Shown in pieces: positions 9,215-18,115 of a stretch of 64,000 nucleotides of DNA (the first letter of the stretch is position 1; each line of letters opens with the position of its first letter). The notes under the pieces were generated by a model. The model was given only the letters and a program-made list of their open reading frames with translations, was not told where the DNA came from and did not search any database. The position numbers and the translations under genes were made by a program. Source of the DNA: Contendibacter sp031732755 (GTDB lineage: Bacteria > Pseudomonadota > Gammaproteobacteria > Competibacterales > Competibacteraceae). The stretch lies in assembly GCA_031732755.1 (NCBI GenBank), contig JAVMKI010000073.1, positions 10,348 to 74,347 of the forward strand, given 5' to 3'.

Positions 9215-11023
9215 CTACTGATCGTAGCGCATCTTGACATAGGAACCCGGCGCATCCTCGATGGGTTTCAGCTTGCCGTCGCCGGGCGTGCGGGCCGGGA
9301 CTTGCGGACCCGCGTGGGGCGTCAGCCAGGCCAGCCAGTCCGGCCACCAGGAACCTTCCTGCTTGACCGCTTCCTTGAACCAGTCATCGGGATTCGACGG
9401 CGTCTTCGGATTGAGCCAGAACCCGTATTTATCGGACGAGGCCGGATTGATGACCCCGGCGATATGGCCGGAGCCGCTCAGCACGAATTTCACCGGGCCG
9501 CCGACCAGTTGGGTGCCAGCGTAGGTGGATTTCCACGGCGCAATGTGGTCCTCGTAGGCGGACAGAAAGCAGACCGGGGTCTTGATCTTGCGCAAGTCGA
9601 TGGGCACGCCCGCCAGGGTGATGCCGCCCGGCTCGCGCAACAAGTTCTTCTGGTACATGTTGCGCACGTAGAAGCTGTGCATGTCGCGCGGCATCCGGGT
9701 GGAATCGGAGTTCCAGTACAGCAGATCGAAAGGATAAGGGTCCTTGCCCAGCAGGTAATTGTTGACCACGAAGTACCAGATCAGGTCGTTGGCGCGCAAC
9801 ATGCTGAACACACCGGCCATCTGGCTGCCGTCCAGATAGCCCCGCTCGCCCATCTGCTTCTCCAGCAGGGCAATCAGTTCTTCGTCGATGAACACTTCCA
9901 GTTCGCCCGGCTCGCTGAAATCGGTCATGCAGGCGAAGCAGATCGCGCTCTGCACCCGCTTGTCCTTCTTGGCGGCGAGATAGGCCAGCGTGGTGAGCAG
10001 GATGGTGCCGCCCAGACAGTAGCCGGCGGCGTTGATTTCCCGCTCGCCGGTGGCTTGCTCAATGGCGTCCATCGCCTCCACGATGGACAGCATGTAATCC
10101 TCGAACTTCTTGTGCGCCAGTTGCTCGTCCGGGTTGATCCAGGAGGTCATGAACACGGTGAATCCCTGGTCCACCATCCACTTGACCATGGAGTTCTTGG
10201 GCCGCATGTCCATGATGTAGAACTTGTTGATCCACGGCGAAACGAACAGGAACGGTTTTTGATAGACGGTCGGCGTGCTGGGGTCGTACTGGACCAGTTG
10301 CATCAACTCGTTCTGGAAAACGACCTTGCCCGGCGTCACCGCGATGTTCTCGCCCGGCTTGAACGCATTGAGGTCGGTCATCCTGATCTGCAACTGGCCG
10401 CGCCCGCGCTCCAAATCTCCCAGCAGGTTTTGCAGTCCCTTGAACAAGTTTTCACCACCGGAATCGAGCGTGGCCTTGAGCACGGTGGGATTGGTGTGAA
10501 CGAAGTTGGTGGGAGCCATCGCGTCCACGAACTGGCGGGTATAGAACTGCACCCGGCGCGCGGTTTTATCGTCCAGGCCCTCGACCTGACGAACCAGCCC
10601 TTGCACGCTGTCGGCGGCCAGCAAATAGGATTGCTTGATGAAATCGAATACCGCGTTTTCCGCCCATTGCTCATCGGCAAACCGCTTGTCGCCGGGCGGC
10701 GGCTTGATGACCGGCTGGGTTTCGTGGCCCAGCATTCGTTTGGAAGCGGACTGCCACAGGTCGAGGTAGTTCTTCCAGAAATTGGCTTGGGCCTCAATCA
10801 ATTTTTCCGGGTTCTTCAACAGCTTGTCAAAGAATTCCTGAAAGGACTTGCCGATGATGGCGGGATCGAGCAGTGGAATCTGGTCGTTGCGCTCCTGACG
10901 CTTGAGGTATTCCTGGAGCACGCGCTGACTTTGCTCGATGATCTTGGAGAAATTCTGAGCCAGCTTGTTAAGATCGGCGGTGAGCTTGGCGTCCGGCGTA
11001 GGCGCCTTGTTGGTCTCGGTCAT
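9215..11023 (-). CDS. phaC: Class I poly(3-hydroxyalkanoate) synthase PhaC
   Basis: PhaC polymerises (R)-3-hydroxyacyl-CoA into PHA at the granule surface. The 602-residue length fits class I enzymes. The alpha/beta-hydrolase core has the lipase-like box GYCLGG with nucleophile C336, the aspartate in YEDHIAPW (D492) and the histidine in GSGHIAG (H520). Spacing matches the Cys-Asp-His triad of the Ralstonia enzyme. The first 100 residues form the usual helical N-terminal domain. The ATG at 11023 has a strong AAGGAGG site. The only linked PHA gene nearby is the phasin at 19 kb. phaA and phaB are not in the window. A restriction-modification gene follows after 3 bp. Confidence 0.96.
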   Translation of the reverse strand: MTETNKAPTPDAKLTADLNKLAQNFSKIIEQSQRVLQEYLKRQERNDQIPLLDPAIIGKSFQEFFDKLLKNPEKLIEAQANFWKNYLDLWQSASKRMLGHETQPVIKPPPGDKRFADEQWAENAVFDFIKQSYLLAADSVQGLVRQVEGLDDKTARRVQFYTRQFVDAMAPTNFVHTNPTVLKATLDSGGENLFKGLQNLLGDLERGRGQLQIRMTDLNAFKPGENIAVTPGKVVFQNELMQLVQYDPSTPTVYQKPFLFVSPWINKFYIMDMRPKNSMVKWMVDQGFTVFMTSWINPDEQLAHKKFEDYMLSIVEAMDAIEQATGEREINAAGYCLGGTILLTTLAYLAAKKDKRVQSAICFACMTDFSEPGELEVFIDEELIALLEKQMGERGYLDGSQMAGVFSMLRANDLIWYFVVNNYLLGKDPYPFDLLYWNSDSTRMPRDMHSFYVRNMYQKNLLREPGGITLAGVPIDLRKIKTPVCFLSAYEDHIAPWKSTYAGTQLVGGPVKFVLSGSGHIAGVINPASSDKYGFWLNPKTPSNPDDWFKEAVKQEGSWWPDWLAWLTPHAGPQVPARTPGDGKLKPIEDAPGSYVKMRYDQ

Positions 11024-11071
11024 GGGGATGCCTCCTTGGACGGTGGTAACCCCACAACTATAGTTGAGAAT

Positions 11072-11668
11072 TCAGGATGTGGCGGGGTCGGCGGGGTCGG
11101 CGAAAGCCACCCGCTCGTAAACCTCCGCCAACCGTAACACGCAGTCGATGGTGGCGATTTCGACTTGCGCATCCAGGCCGTCGGTGGCTGAGTAAAGCCA
11201 GCGCCCGTCCGCCTGCCGCTGGTAGTGCTCGATGCACGGCTGGTCTTGAGCGACCAGTAGATAATCGGTTAGCGATGGCAACGCGCGGTAGTGGGCGAAC
11301 TTTTCGCCCCGGTCATAAGCCTCGGTGCTCTCCGACAGCACTTCGATGATGACTGTGGGATTGAGCAGGGTATCCACGTGCTGGTCCTCGAAGCGGGGTT
11401 CGCCGCAAACGATCATCACCTCCGGGTAGGTGTACAAACCGGTGGGACTGACCTTGACCCGCATGTCACCGGAGAAAGGTTCACACGGCTTACGTTTGAG
11501 TTGGGCGTGCAAAGCCGAGGTCAGGTTGACGGTGATGCGATTATGGCTACGGCTGGCGCCGCTCATCGCGTAGATACAACCGTTGAGATATTCGCTCTTG
11601 GTTTCCGCTTGACGTTCCAGCACCAGATAGTCGGCGGCGGTGATGAATTGTTCAGCGGGTCGGGACAT
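11072..11668 (-). CDS. Uma2 family (DUF820) putative endonuclease
   Basis: A 198-residue protein of the Uma2/DUF820 family, which adopts a PD-(D/E)XK restriction-endonuclease-like fold. It shows the typical opening 'ADYLVLERQAETKSEYLNG', the YPEVMIVCGE acidic strand and 'NPTVIIEVLSESTEAYDRGEKF', which supplies the second acidic group. The frame extends to 11785, but the ATG at 11668 has GGAGG 7 nt upstream and begins where the family begins. The extension would run into hemL. The biological role is unsettled. These genes are often multicopy and scattered, and a second family member sits at 34979. Target and partner are unknown. Confidence 0.82.
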   Translation of the reverse strand: MSRPAEQFITAADYLVLERQAETKSEYLNGCIYAMSGASRSHNRITVNLTSALHAQLKRKPCEPFSGDMRVKVSPTGLYTYPEVMIVCGEPRFEDQHVDTLLNPTVIIEVLSESTEAYDRGEKFAHYRALPSLTDYLLVAQDQPCIEHYQRQADGRWLYSATDGLDAQVEIATIDCVLRLAEVYERVAFADPADPATS

Positions 11669-11696
11669 GGTGAATCCTCCAGATGCATCCTCCAGC

Positions 11697-12974
11697 TCAA
11701 AGGCGGGCGAATACCCGGCGGGCGGCGGCAAGGGTTGCTTCGATGTCTTCGTCGGTGTGCGCCGAGGATAGAAACCCCGCCTCAAACGCGGACGGCGCCA
11801 GATAGACGCCCTCGGTCAGCATCCCATGGAAGAACGCCTTGAACCGTTCGACATCGCAAGCGACCGCTTGAGCGTAAGTAGTCACGGTTTCGCTGGCAAA
11901 GAAGATACCGAACATCCCACCGACCGCGTTGGCCGTCAGCGGTACGCCATTTTCGCAGGCGGCGGCAACCAGTCCCTCGCACAACCGCCGAGTCTCGGCG
12001 GCAAGATCGGCATGGAAACCGGGCGCGGCGATCAGATCCAGCGTCGCCAACCCGGCGGCCATCGCCACCGGATTGCCCGACAGGGTGCCAGCCTGATAGA
12101 TCGGGCCCAGCGGCGCCAGTTTTTCCATGATCGCACGCTTGCCGCCGAACGCGCCGACCGGCATTCCACCACCGATGATCTTGCCCAGCGTGGTCAGGTC
12201 CGGGGTGATGTCGTACAACGCCTGCGCTCCGCCCAGCGCCACCCGGAAGCCGGTCATCACCTCGTCGAAAATCAGCACGCTGCCGTACTGATCGCACAGC
12301 GCGCGCAAGCCTTGCAGAAAACCGGGCGCGGGCGGGATGCAATTCATATTGCCGGCCACCGGTTCGACGATGACCCCGGCGATGTCCTCGCCCATCTGCT
12401 CGAACGCTTGTCGCGCCTGATCGAGATCGTTGTAGGTCAGGGTCACGGTCTGCGCCGCCAGCATCGCCGGCACGCCGGGCGAGGTGGGCACCCCCAAGGT
12501 CAGCGCCCCGGAACCGGCCTTGACCAACAGCGAGTCGGAATGACCATGGTAACAACCCTCGAACTTGACGATCTTGTCGCGGCCGGTGAAGCCGCGCGCC
12601 AGCCGGATGGCGCTCATGGTCGCCTCGGTGCCGGAATTGCACATCCGCACCAACTCCATGGACGGGACGAGTTCCCGAATACGCCGCGCCATGACCGTTT
12701 CAAGGGCGGTGGGCGCGCCGAAGCTCAACCCGTTAGCCGCCGCTTCTTGCACCGCCCGCACCACCGCCGGATGCGCGTGACCGACGATCATCGGCCCCCA
12801 GGAGCCGACATAGTCGATGTAGCGGCGATCATCCTCATCGTAGAGCCAGGCGCCCGCGCCACGCTTGAAGAAGATCGGTGTGCCGCCGACGCCGCGAAAA
12901 GCGCGCACTGGCGAATTGACCCCGCCGGGAATATGGCGCTGGGCTTCGATGAACAGTTGCTCGGAACGGGTCAT
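11697..12974 (-). CDS. hemL: Glutamate-1-semialdehyde 2,1-aminomutase
   Basis: HemL is a PLP enzyme converting glutamate-1-semialdehyde to 5-aminolevulinate, the entry point for haem, sirohaem and cobalamin by the C5 route. The 425-residue protein has the family start 'SEQLFIEAQRHIPGGVNSPVRAF', the cofactor pocket NSGTEATMSAIRLARG, the DEVMTGFR aspartate and the Schiff-base lysine K265 in TLGKIIGGG, the same number as in E. coli. It lies 11 bp after thiE in the same direction, so hemL is probably the last gene of a thiD-thiE-hemL transcript. It can supply precursor to the cobalamin genes at 54-58 kb. Confidence 0.97.
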   Translation of the reverse strand: MTRSEQLFIEAQRHIPGGVNSPVRAFRGVGGTPIFFKRGAGAWLYDEDDRRYIDYVGSWGPMIVGHAHPAVVRAVQEAAANGLSFGAPTALETVMARRIRELVPSMELVRMCNSGTEATMSAIRLARGFTGRDKIVKFEGCYHGHSDSLLVKAGSGALTLGVPTSPGVPAMLAAQTVTLTYNDLDQARQAFEQMGEDIAGVIVEPVAGNMNCIPPAPGFLQGLRALCDQYGSVLIFDEVMTGFRVALGGAQALYDITPDLTTLGKIIGGGMPVGAFGGKRAIMEKLAPLGPIYQAGTLSGNPVAMAAGLATLDLIAAPGFHADLAAETRRLCEGLVAAACENGVPLTANAVGGMFGIFFASETVTTYAQAVACDVERFKAFFHGMLTEGVYLAPSAFEAGFLSSAHTDEDIEATLAAARRVFARL

Positions 12975-12985
12975 GGCGGAATTCC

Positions 12986-13612
12986 TTAAGCGAACAAGTT
13001 GGCATAGCGGCGGGCGGCGGCCTGAATATCGGGCTGACCGAAGACCCCGCTGACCACCGCCAGCGCGTCGGCGCCCACGTCCAGTAACAGCGGCGCGTTG
13101 TCCGGGGTGATGCCACCGATGGTGACGATAGGGACGCTCAACGCCGCGCGGGCCTTGCGCAGCAAGGCGATGGACGCACGGACCTCGGTGGGTTTGGTCG
13201 GCGACGGGAAAAAAGCCCCGAACGCGACGTAATCAGCGCCAGCGCGCACGGCTTCCAGCGCCAGGTCCAGCCGGTCGTAACAGGACACCCCAATGATCGC
13301 CTGCTGCCCCAACCGGGCGCGGGCAATGGCCAGCACTGGATCGTCCTTGCCGATATGGACGCCCGCCGCGCCGACCTGGACAGCCAGTTCCACGTCGTCG
13401 TTGACGATCAGCGGGATCGCGTAACGCTGGCACAGCGCGTTGAGCGCCGTGGCCTGCGTCAGTTGGCGCGCGGCGTCGTGGCTTTTGTCGCGATACTGAA
13501 TCAGCCGGGCGCCGCCTAGAATGGCCTGTTCGACGGCGACGATCAATCGGTCATCGGGAATGAGCAAGGCATCGGTGATGGCATACAGGCCGCGACAGGA
13601 TAGTGGGTTCAT
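12986..13612 (-). CDS. thiE: Thiamine-phosphate synthase
   Basis: ThiE joins HMP-pyrophosphate and thiazole phosphate to form thiamine phosphate. The 208-residue TIM barrel shows 'GGARLIQYRDKSHDAA' near the N-terminus, NDDVELA, GVHIGKDD, 'ADYVAFGAFFPSPTKP' and the C-terminal phosphate-binding GGITPDNA, all characteristic. The ATG overlaps the thiD stop by 4 nt (ATGA), so the two are translationally coupled. The pairing reflects sequential use of the thiD product by ThiE. No THI-box riboswitch is evident upstream of thiD. Confidence 0.95.
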   Translation of the reverse strand: MNPLSCRGLYAITDALLIPDDRLIVAVEQAILGGARLIQYRDKSHDAARQLTQATALNALCQRYAIPLIVNDDVELAVQVGAAGVHIGKDDPVLAIARARLGQQAIIGVSCYDRLDLALEAVRAGADYVAFGAFFPSPTKPTEVRASIALLRKARAALSVPIVTIGGITPDNAPLLLDVGADALAVVSGVFGQPDIQAAARRYANLFA

Positions 13613-14442
13613 GGGTAACCTCGGGCCGCGGTGGCCCAGAATAGCCGGTTAGGAATTTGTTGCCCGCCGCCGATCCGATAACCCGCTTGCAGGGATTGCC
13701 AGACGTAATGCTGGGCACGGTAGACCGCGGAGCCAATGGACTCTTTCGAATAGGGGGTGTGACCCTGGGCGAGCAGGGCGGCGATGGCGGACGCCAGCGT
13801 GCAGCCCGAACCGTGGTAACTTGCCGGGAAGCGCGGCCAGCGCCAGGTTTCCAGCAGTCGATTATTGCCGTACAACGTGTTGACGACTTCGCTGCCCGGC
13901 TCATGCCCGCCGGTGATCAGCACGTAACCGCAGCCGCGCGCCAGCAACGCCATGGCGCAGGCTTCCAGAGTGTCGGCTTCCGGCGCCAGTCGGCGGGCCT
14001 CGACGCTGTTAGGTGTCAACACCGTGGTCAGCGGCAACAGCAAGTCCTGGATCGCCTCGATCAACGCCACGCTGGCCAGTTCGGTTCCGCCGCCCGCCGC
14101 CAGCACTGGGTCGAGGACCACCGGGATGCGAGGATAAGCGGCGAACAACGCGCGCAGAGCGATGGCCTGATCCACGCCGCCGATCACGCCGACCTTGAAC
14201 GCCGCCACCGGCATGTCCTCCAGCACCGCCCGCGCCTGCGCAAGTATCTGGCCCGGTTCGACTGGCAACAACGCTTGGACATCATGGGTGTCTTGCACGG
14301 TCAGGGTGGTGATGACCGGCGCGGGATGACTGCCCAGACTGACCAGGGTTTCGATGTCGGCGGCGATGCCAGCCCCCCCACTGGGATCATTGCCGGCCAA
14401 GGTCATGACCACGGGGGGATGGAGAGGGGCGGTGGGAATCAA
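13609..14442 (-). CDS. thiD: Hydroxymethylpyrimidine/phosphomethylpyrimidine kinase
   Basis: ThiD phosphorylates hydroxymethylpyrimidine twice to give the pyrophosphate used by ThiE. The ribokinase-like fold begins with the diagnostic TLAGNDPSGGAGIAADIETL and later has 'VVLDPVLAAGGG' and 'ITGGHEPGSEVVN', followed by a C-terminal SGCTLASAIAALLAQG anion hole. The frame is open to 14595, but the TTG at 14442 has GGAG 7 nt upstream and gives 277 residues, the usual size. The longer form would add about 51 atypical residues and run into the divergent rubredoxin promoter. It heads a thiD-thiE-hemL operon. Confidence 0.93.
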   Translation of the reverse strand: MIPTAPLHPPVVMTLAGNDPSGGAGIAADIETLVSLGSHPAPVITTLTVQDTHDVQALLPVEPGQILAQARAVLEDMPVAAFKVGVIGGVDQAIALRALFAAYPRIPVVLDPVLAAGGGTELASVALIEAIQDLLLPLTTVLTPNSVEARRLAPEADTLEACAMALLARGCGYVLITGGHEPGSEVVNTLYGNNRLLETWRWPRFPASYHGSGCTLASAIAALLAQGHTPYSKESIGSAVYRAQHYVWQSLQAGYRIGGGQQIPNRLFWATAARGYP

Positions 14443-14560
14443 ACCGATGCTCCAGGGTAGGATGGAAACGCGGATTCTAACAAACACCGTGGCTTTTTCG
14501 GGATGCGCCGCCATGGGACAATGACCGTCACGAAAAGCAACATGGGTAAAAGGTTGGATG

Positions 14561-14725
14561 ATGAAAAAATATATGTGTCTGGTTTGCGGATTCATTTATG
14601 ACGAGGAAAAGGGCTGGCCGGACGACGGCATTCCGCCGGGCACCCGCTGGGACGACGTGCCGCCGACCTGGGCTTGCCCCGAGTGCGGCGCCACCAAGAG
14701 CGATTTCGAAATGATCGAGATTTAG
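14561..14725 (+). CDS. Rubredoxin
   Basis: A 54-residue protein with the complete rubredoxin iron site: two Cys-x-x-Cys knuckles, CLVCG near the N-terminus (C6, C9) and CPECG near the C-terminus (C39, C42). Between them are the conserved YDEEKG, GIPPGTRWDDVPPTWACP elements. It is a one-iron electron carrier of the cytoplasm. Typical partners are alkane hydroxylases, rubredoxin reductases or oxygen-detoxifying flavoproteins, but none is adjacent. The ATG at 14561 lies 7 nt after AAAGG. A second ATG at 14558 is possible. The macrodomain gene begins 10 bp after the stop, so the two are probably co-transcribed. Rubredoxin to macrodomain is an unusual pairing. Confidence 0.95.
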   Translation: MKKYMCLVCGFIYDEEKGWPDDGIPPGTRWDDVPPTWACPECGATKSDFEMIEI

Positions 14726-14735
14726 AGGGCATGAC

Positions 14736-15257
14736 ATGACCACCCCTTCCGATCGAATCCAACTCAGCTCGGGCGATATCACCCAACTCCGGGTGGACGC
14801 CATTGTCAACGCCGCCAACCGCTCGTTGTTAGGGGGTGGCGGCGTGGACGGCGCCATTCATCGGGCCGCTGGCCCGGAACTGCTGGCCGAGTGCCGAACC
14901 CTGAACGGCTGCGAGACGGGGCAGGCCAAGATCACCCGAGGTTATCGCCTGCCAGCCCGCCATATCATCCATACCGTCGGCCCGATTTGGCAAGGTGGTG
15001 ATGGGGGCGAGCCGGAACTGCTGGCGGCTTGCTATCGTAACAGCCTGAAATTGGCGGTGGCCCACGGCGTTCGCACCATCGCCTTTCCCGCCATCAGTTG
15101 CGGGGTCTACGGCTATCCGCTCGATGAAGCGGCGCGCATCGCGGTGCGCGAGGTCAAAAACTTCCTTGCCGAGGAGGACCGGATCGAGACGGTCTATCTA
15201 GTCTGCTTTGGTGAGGACGTGCGCGAGGCTTATGGGCGGGCGTTGGGACCAGCATGA
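14736..15257 (+). CDS. Macrodomain protein, probable O-acetyl-ADP-ribose deacetylase (YmdB-like)
   Basis: This 173-residue single-domain protein is a MacroD/YmdB-type macrodomain. It has 'VDAIVNAANRSLLGGGGVDGAIHRAAGPELL' with the catalytic-loop asparagines and GGGGVDGAI, then the diphosphate-binding loop ISCGVYGYPLDEAA. Relatives hydrolyse O-acetyl-ADP-ribose or remove mono-ADP-ribose from proteins and nucleic acids. The ATG at 14736 follows AGAGGG and lies 10 bp after the rubredoxin gene. The link between the two functions is unclear. It could relate to redox or NAD stress. Confidence 0.93.
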   Translation: MTTPSDRIQLSSGDITQLRVDAIVNAANRSLLGGGGVDGAIHRAAGPELLAECRTLNGCETGQAKITRGYRLPARHIIHTVGPIWQGGDGGEPELLAACYRNSLKLAVAHGVRTIAFPAISCGVYGYPLDEAARIAVREVKNFLAEEDRIETVYLVCFGEDVREAYGRALGPA

Positions 15258-15340
15258 GCGGCGACGGAGTTGGCGGATCGAACCGAACCGCGCCGACCGG
15301 CAAGATCGATTCGATCCGGCGGCGTCGCGGAACAGCAGAC

Positions 15341-15721
15341 TCATAAACGGATGAGCGAGGGACGGCCCGCGGTGACGCCACTGCCCAGCCCCGGCGGTAT
15401 CGCCGCCGGTCCGGTGGATCGATCCTCGAAAGGCAAAAAGCGTTCGTACCGGTATTCCAGGGTGCGCGCAAGACCATCCCGCCGTTCTTCCCCCCGCCGG
15501 CGCAGGGATTCGGCCATCATCGCCGCGAACAAGCTTTCGGCGTGGGACCGCCAATACTCGTCATGGTCCATGGCCACGGCGGAGTGAAATGCGCCATTCG
15601 GCGCGGCGGAAGGAATCGGATAGCACAACAGAGCCACCAGCAAGGCACCGGCGATCACCAGCAGGGAGGCTGGCAGTAGATAGAGACCACAATGACGAAG
15701 GGTACGAATCATGTCGCGCAT
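15341..15721 (-). CDS. Small membrane-anchored protein of unknown function
   Basis: The 126-residue product has a basic N-terminus, one strong membrane segment (about residues 14-34, LYLLPASLLVIAGALLVALLC) and a charged soluble region (MDHDEYWRSHAESLFAAMMAESLRRRGEERRDG). No family is recognised. Support for a real gene comes from AGAGG 6 nt before the ATG at 15721, bitopic-protein composition and the lack of a competing gene on the other strand. A possible promoter upstream on the minus strand is TTGACC, 17 nt, then ATAAGC. The last 30 residues look low in complexity. Confidence 0.5.
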   Translation of the reverse strand: MRDMIRTLRHCGLYLLPASLLVIAGALLVALLCYPIPSAAPNGAFHSAVAMDHDEYWRSHAESLFAAMMAESLRRRGEERRDGLARTLEYRYERFLPFEDRSTGPAAIPPGLGSGVTAGRPSLIRL

Positions 15722-15902
15722 GATGTGCCTCTGGCGATGCCGACGGAGACCAATCTTGTACAGATATTGATCAAGCTTATCCGAGTGGAGGCGGCAGGGT
15801 CAAGCAAAAAGCTAGCAGTTATTGTACAAGCTTTTTAACCAAGTCCAGAACTAGGATTTTTAGGGGCAAGCCGAACCCTGGTCCGACTTGCCGAAAAGGA
15901 GA

Positions 15903-17945
15903 TCAACTCTCCTGCTGTTTCTTGTGGGCGGCGTGCAGCTTTTGCTGGATGTCGCCCGGAACCGGGTCGTAATGGCTCAGTTCGATGCTATAGGACCCGA
16001 GGCCGGCGGTCATGGATTTCAACTGCGACTCATAACCTTCCAGTTCCGCCATGGGCACCTGGGCCCTGATGATACTGATGCCGCGCGGTCCGGCGTCGGT
16101 GCCCGCGATGCGTCCGCGCCGGCTGGACAAATCGCCGGTGATGGCGCCGACGCAATCGGCCGGCGCTCGGACTTCCAGGTTGACGATGGGTTCCAACACG
16201 ATGGGCTTGGCCTTGCTGACCGCATCCAGAAAAGCCTCCCGGCCAGCGGTGACAAAGGCGATTTCCTTGGAATCGACCGGATGGTATTTACCGTCGTAGG
16301 CGATGGCGCGCACGTCTTGCATCGGATAGCCGGCCACCGCGCCTTCCTGCAAGGCTTCGCGAACGCCCTTTTCCACCGCTGGCAGGAACGAGGTGGGAAT
16401 GGTGCCGCCCACCACCGCGCTGACGAACTCGAAGCCGGCATCGCGCGGCAACGGTTCGATGCGCATGAACACCTCGCCGAATTGGCCAGCGCCGCCAGTC
16501 TGCTTCTTGTGGCGATGATGACCATCGGCGTTCTGGCTGACGGTTTCCTTGTAGGCAATCTTGGGCGGCTTGGTTTCGACTTGCAGATTGTAACGCTGTT
16601 GCATCTTTTCCAGGGTGATGCGCAAATGCAAGTCGCTCAGACCACGCAGCACGGTCTCCTTGGTATGGGCGTTGTGTTCCAACGCCAGGCAGGGGTCTTC
16701 CTCCAGCAACTTGTTGACGGTATCGGACAGCTTTTGCTCGTCACCCCGAGTAGCGGCGCGGATGGCCAGCCCAAATAACGGCGTGGGGAACCGTGATGGC
16801 CGCAAATGAATCTCATCCTCGTCGTGGGAGTCGTGCAGCACCACGTCGCGGTGAATGTCGTCCACCTTGGCCACCGCGCAAATGTCGCCGGGAATCCCAA
16901 CCGCGACTTCGGGATGTTCCTTGCCGTGAACGTGGAACAGATGGCCGACCTTGAACGGCTTGCGGTTGTCATCGATAAATAACTGACTGTCCTTGGTGAT
17001 CGCACCCTGGTGGATGCGGAAGATGCCAAGCTTGCCGATGAAGGGATCGATCAGCACCTTGAACACATGCGCCACCGCATGCTGCTTGGAATCGGAGACG
17101 ACTCGCAGTTCCCCGTCCGTCTCGCCCACGCCCTTCAGGAGCGGTTCGGCGTTGCCTTCAAGAGGATTGGGCAACAACTTGACGAACACGTCCAGCAGTT
17201 CCTTGATCCCAACGCCGGTGCGCGCCGAGACGAAGCAGATCGGGATCAGATGGCCCTCGCGTAGCGCTTTCTCGAACGGCGCGTGCAACTGCTCGGGTTG
17301 CAAATCCTCGCCCTGCTCCAGATACAGCGCCATCAGGTCTTCGTCCATCTCGACGACCTGATCGATCAGGGCGGAGTGGGCGCTGGCCACACTGGAAAAA
17401 TCGCTGTCGCCAGTGGTGGCGAAGAAGCAATCCACGACCGAGGCGCTACCGTTGGCGGGCAGGTTGATCGGCAGGCATTCCTTGCCGAAACTTTCCTGAA
17501 TCTGGTCCAGCAACGCGGGCAGATCGAGATTTTCGGCATCGATCTTGTTGACGACGATCATTCGGCACTGTCGACGTTCGGCGGCGCGCTCCAGCATCCG
17601 CTGGGTCATCGCTTCGATGCCGGTCTGGGCGTTGATCACCACCGCCACCGTTTCCACCGCCGGCAACACGGTAATGGCCTGGCCGATGAAATCCGGGAAG
17701 CCTGGGGTATCGATCAGATTGACGCGAGCCCCGTCGTAATCGAAATGGACCAGAGCGGCATCCAACGAATGTTGATGCGCTTTTTCCTGCGGGTCGAAAT
17801 CGCAGACCGTGTTGCCTTTTTCCACGACACCGGGCGTGGCCAACTTGCCGGCGCGGTGCAGAATGGATTCCACCAAGGTGGTTTTCCCAGCCGCGCCATG
17901 CCCGACCAAGGCAATATTGCGGATGGATTCGGTGGTGTGGCTCAT
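15903..17945 (-). CDS. Elongation factor G-like translational GTPase (EF-G paralogue)
   Basis: A 680-residue protein with all EF-G domains. The GTPase domain has G1 GHGAAGKTTL, G3 DTPGF and G4 VNKID, followed by a beta-barrel, then domain III/IV with GGAGQFGEVFMRIEPLP, and a C-terminal domain ending in 'MTAGLGSYSIELSHYDPVPGDIQQKL'. It lacks str-operon neighbours (rpsL, rpsG, tuf), begins MSHTTESIRNIALVGHG and is slightly shorter than canonical EF-G. It therefore looks like the secondary EF-G-like lineage, not the housekeeping copy. Paralogues of this kind may act in ribosome recycling or be stress variants, but that is unproven here. The ATG at 17945 follows AGGAGG. Confidence 0.88.
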   Translation of the reverse strand: MSHTTESIRNIALVGHGAAGKTTLVESILHRAGKLATPGVVEKGNTVCDFDPQEKAHQHSLDAALVHFDYDGARVNLIDTPGFPDFIGQAITVLPAVETVAVVINAQTGIEAMTQRMLERAAERRQCRMIVVNKIDAENLDLPALLDQIQESFGKECLPINLPANGSASVVDCFFATTGDSDFSSVASAHSALIDQVVEMDEDLMALYLEQGEDLQPEQLHAPFEKALREGHLIPICFVSARTGVGIKELLDVFVKLLPNPLEGNAEPLLKGVGETDGELRVVSDSKQHAVAHVFKVLIDPFIGKLGIFRIHQGAITKDSQLFIDDNRKPFKVGHLFHVHGKEHPEVAVGIPGDICAVAKVDDIHRDVVLHDSHDEDEIHLRPSRFPTPLFGLAIRAATRGDEQKLSDTVNKLLEEDPCLALEHNAHTKETVLRGLSDLHLRITLEKMQQRYNLQVETKPPKIAYKETVSQNADGHHRHKKQTGGAGQFGEVFMRIEPLPRDAGFEFVSAVVGGTIPTSFLPAVEKGVREALQEGAVAGYPMQDVRAIAYDGKYHPVDSKEIAFVTAGREAFLDAVSKAKPIVLEPIVNLEVRAPADCVGAITGDLSSRRGRIAGTDAGPRGISIIRAQVPMAELEGYESQLKSMTAGLGSYSIELSHYDPVPGDIQQKLHAAHKKQQES

Positions 17946-18115
17946 CGAATGGCCTCCTGTTGTTAGAATTCAGTACGTTTTATGGTTTTTCGATCAGACG
18001 ATTCCGATCCAAGATCGTTAAGTTTACAGGAAGGGTCACGGTTTCTCATGCCGACCACGGCATTTTTTCGCCTGGATCACGGCATTGGAGAGGGGCGATT
18101 TGGCCCACTGGCGAT

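Noticed and set aside
8639..11137. Long plus-strand open frame (832 codons) opposite the R-M and phaC genes
   Set aside because: It is an antisense shadow. High GC makes the reverse frame open, the product is Gln/His/Arg-rich without motifs, and both minus-strand genes carry clear catalytic motifs.
15865..15892. Inverted repeat GGCAAG...CTTGCC as a terminator for the EF-G-like gene
   Set aside because: The stem is imperfect and neither strand has a T run after it.
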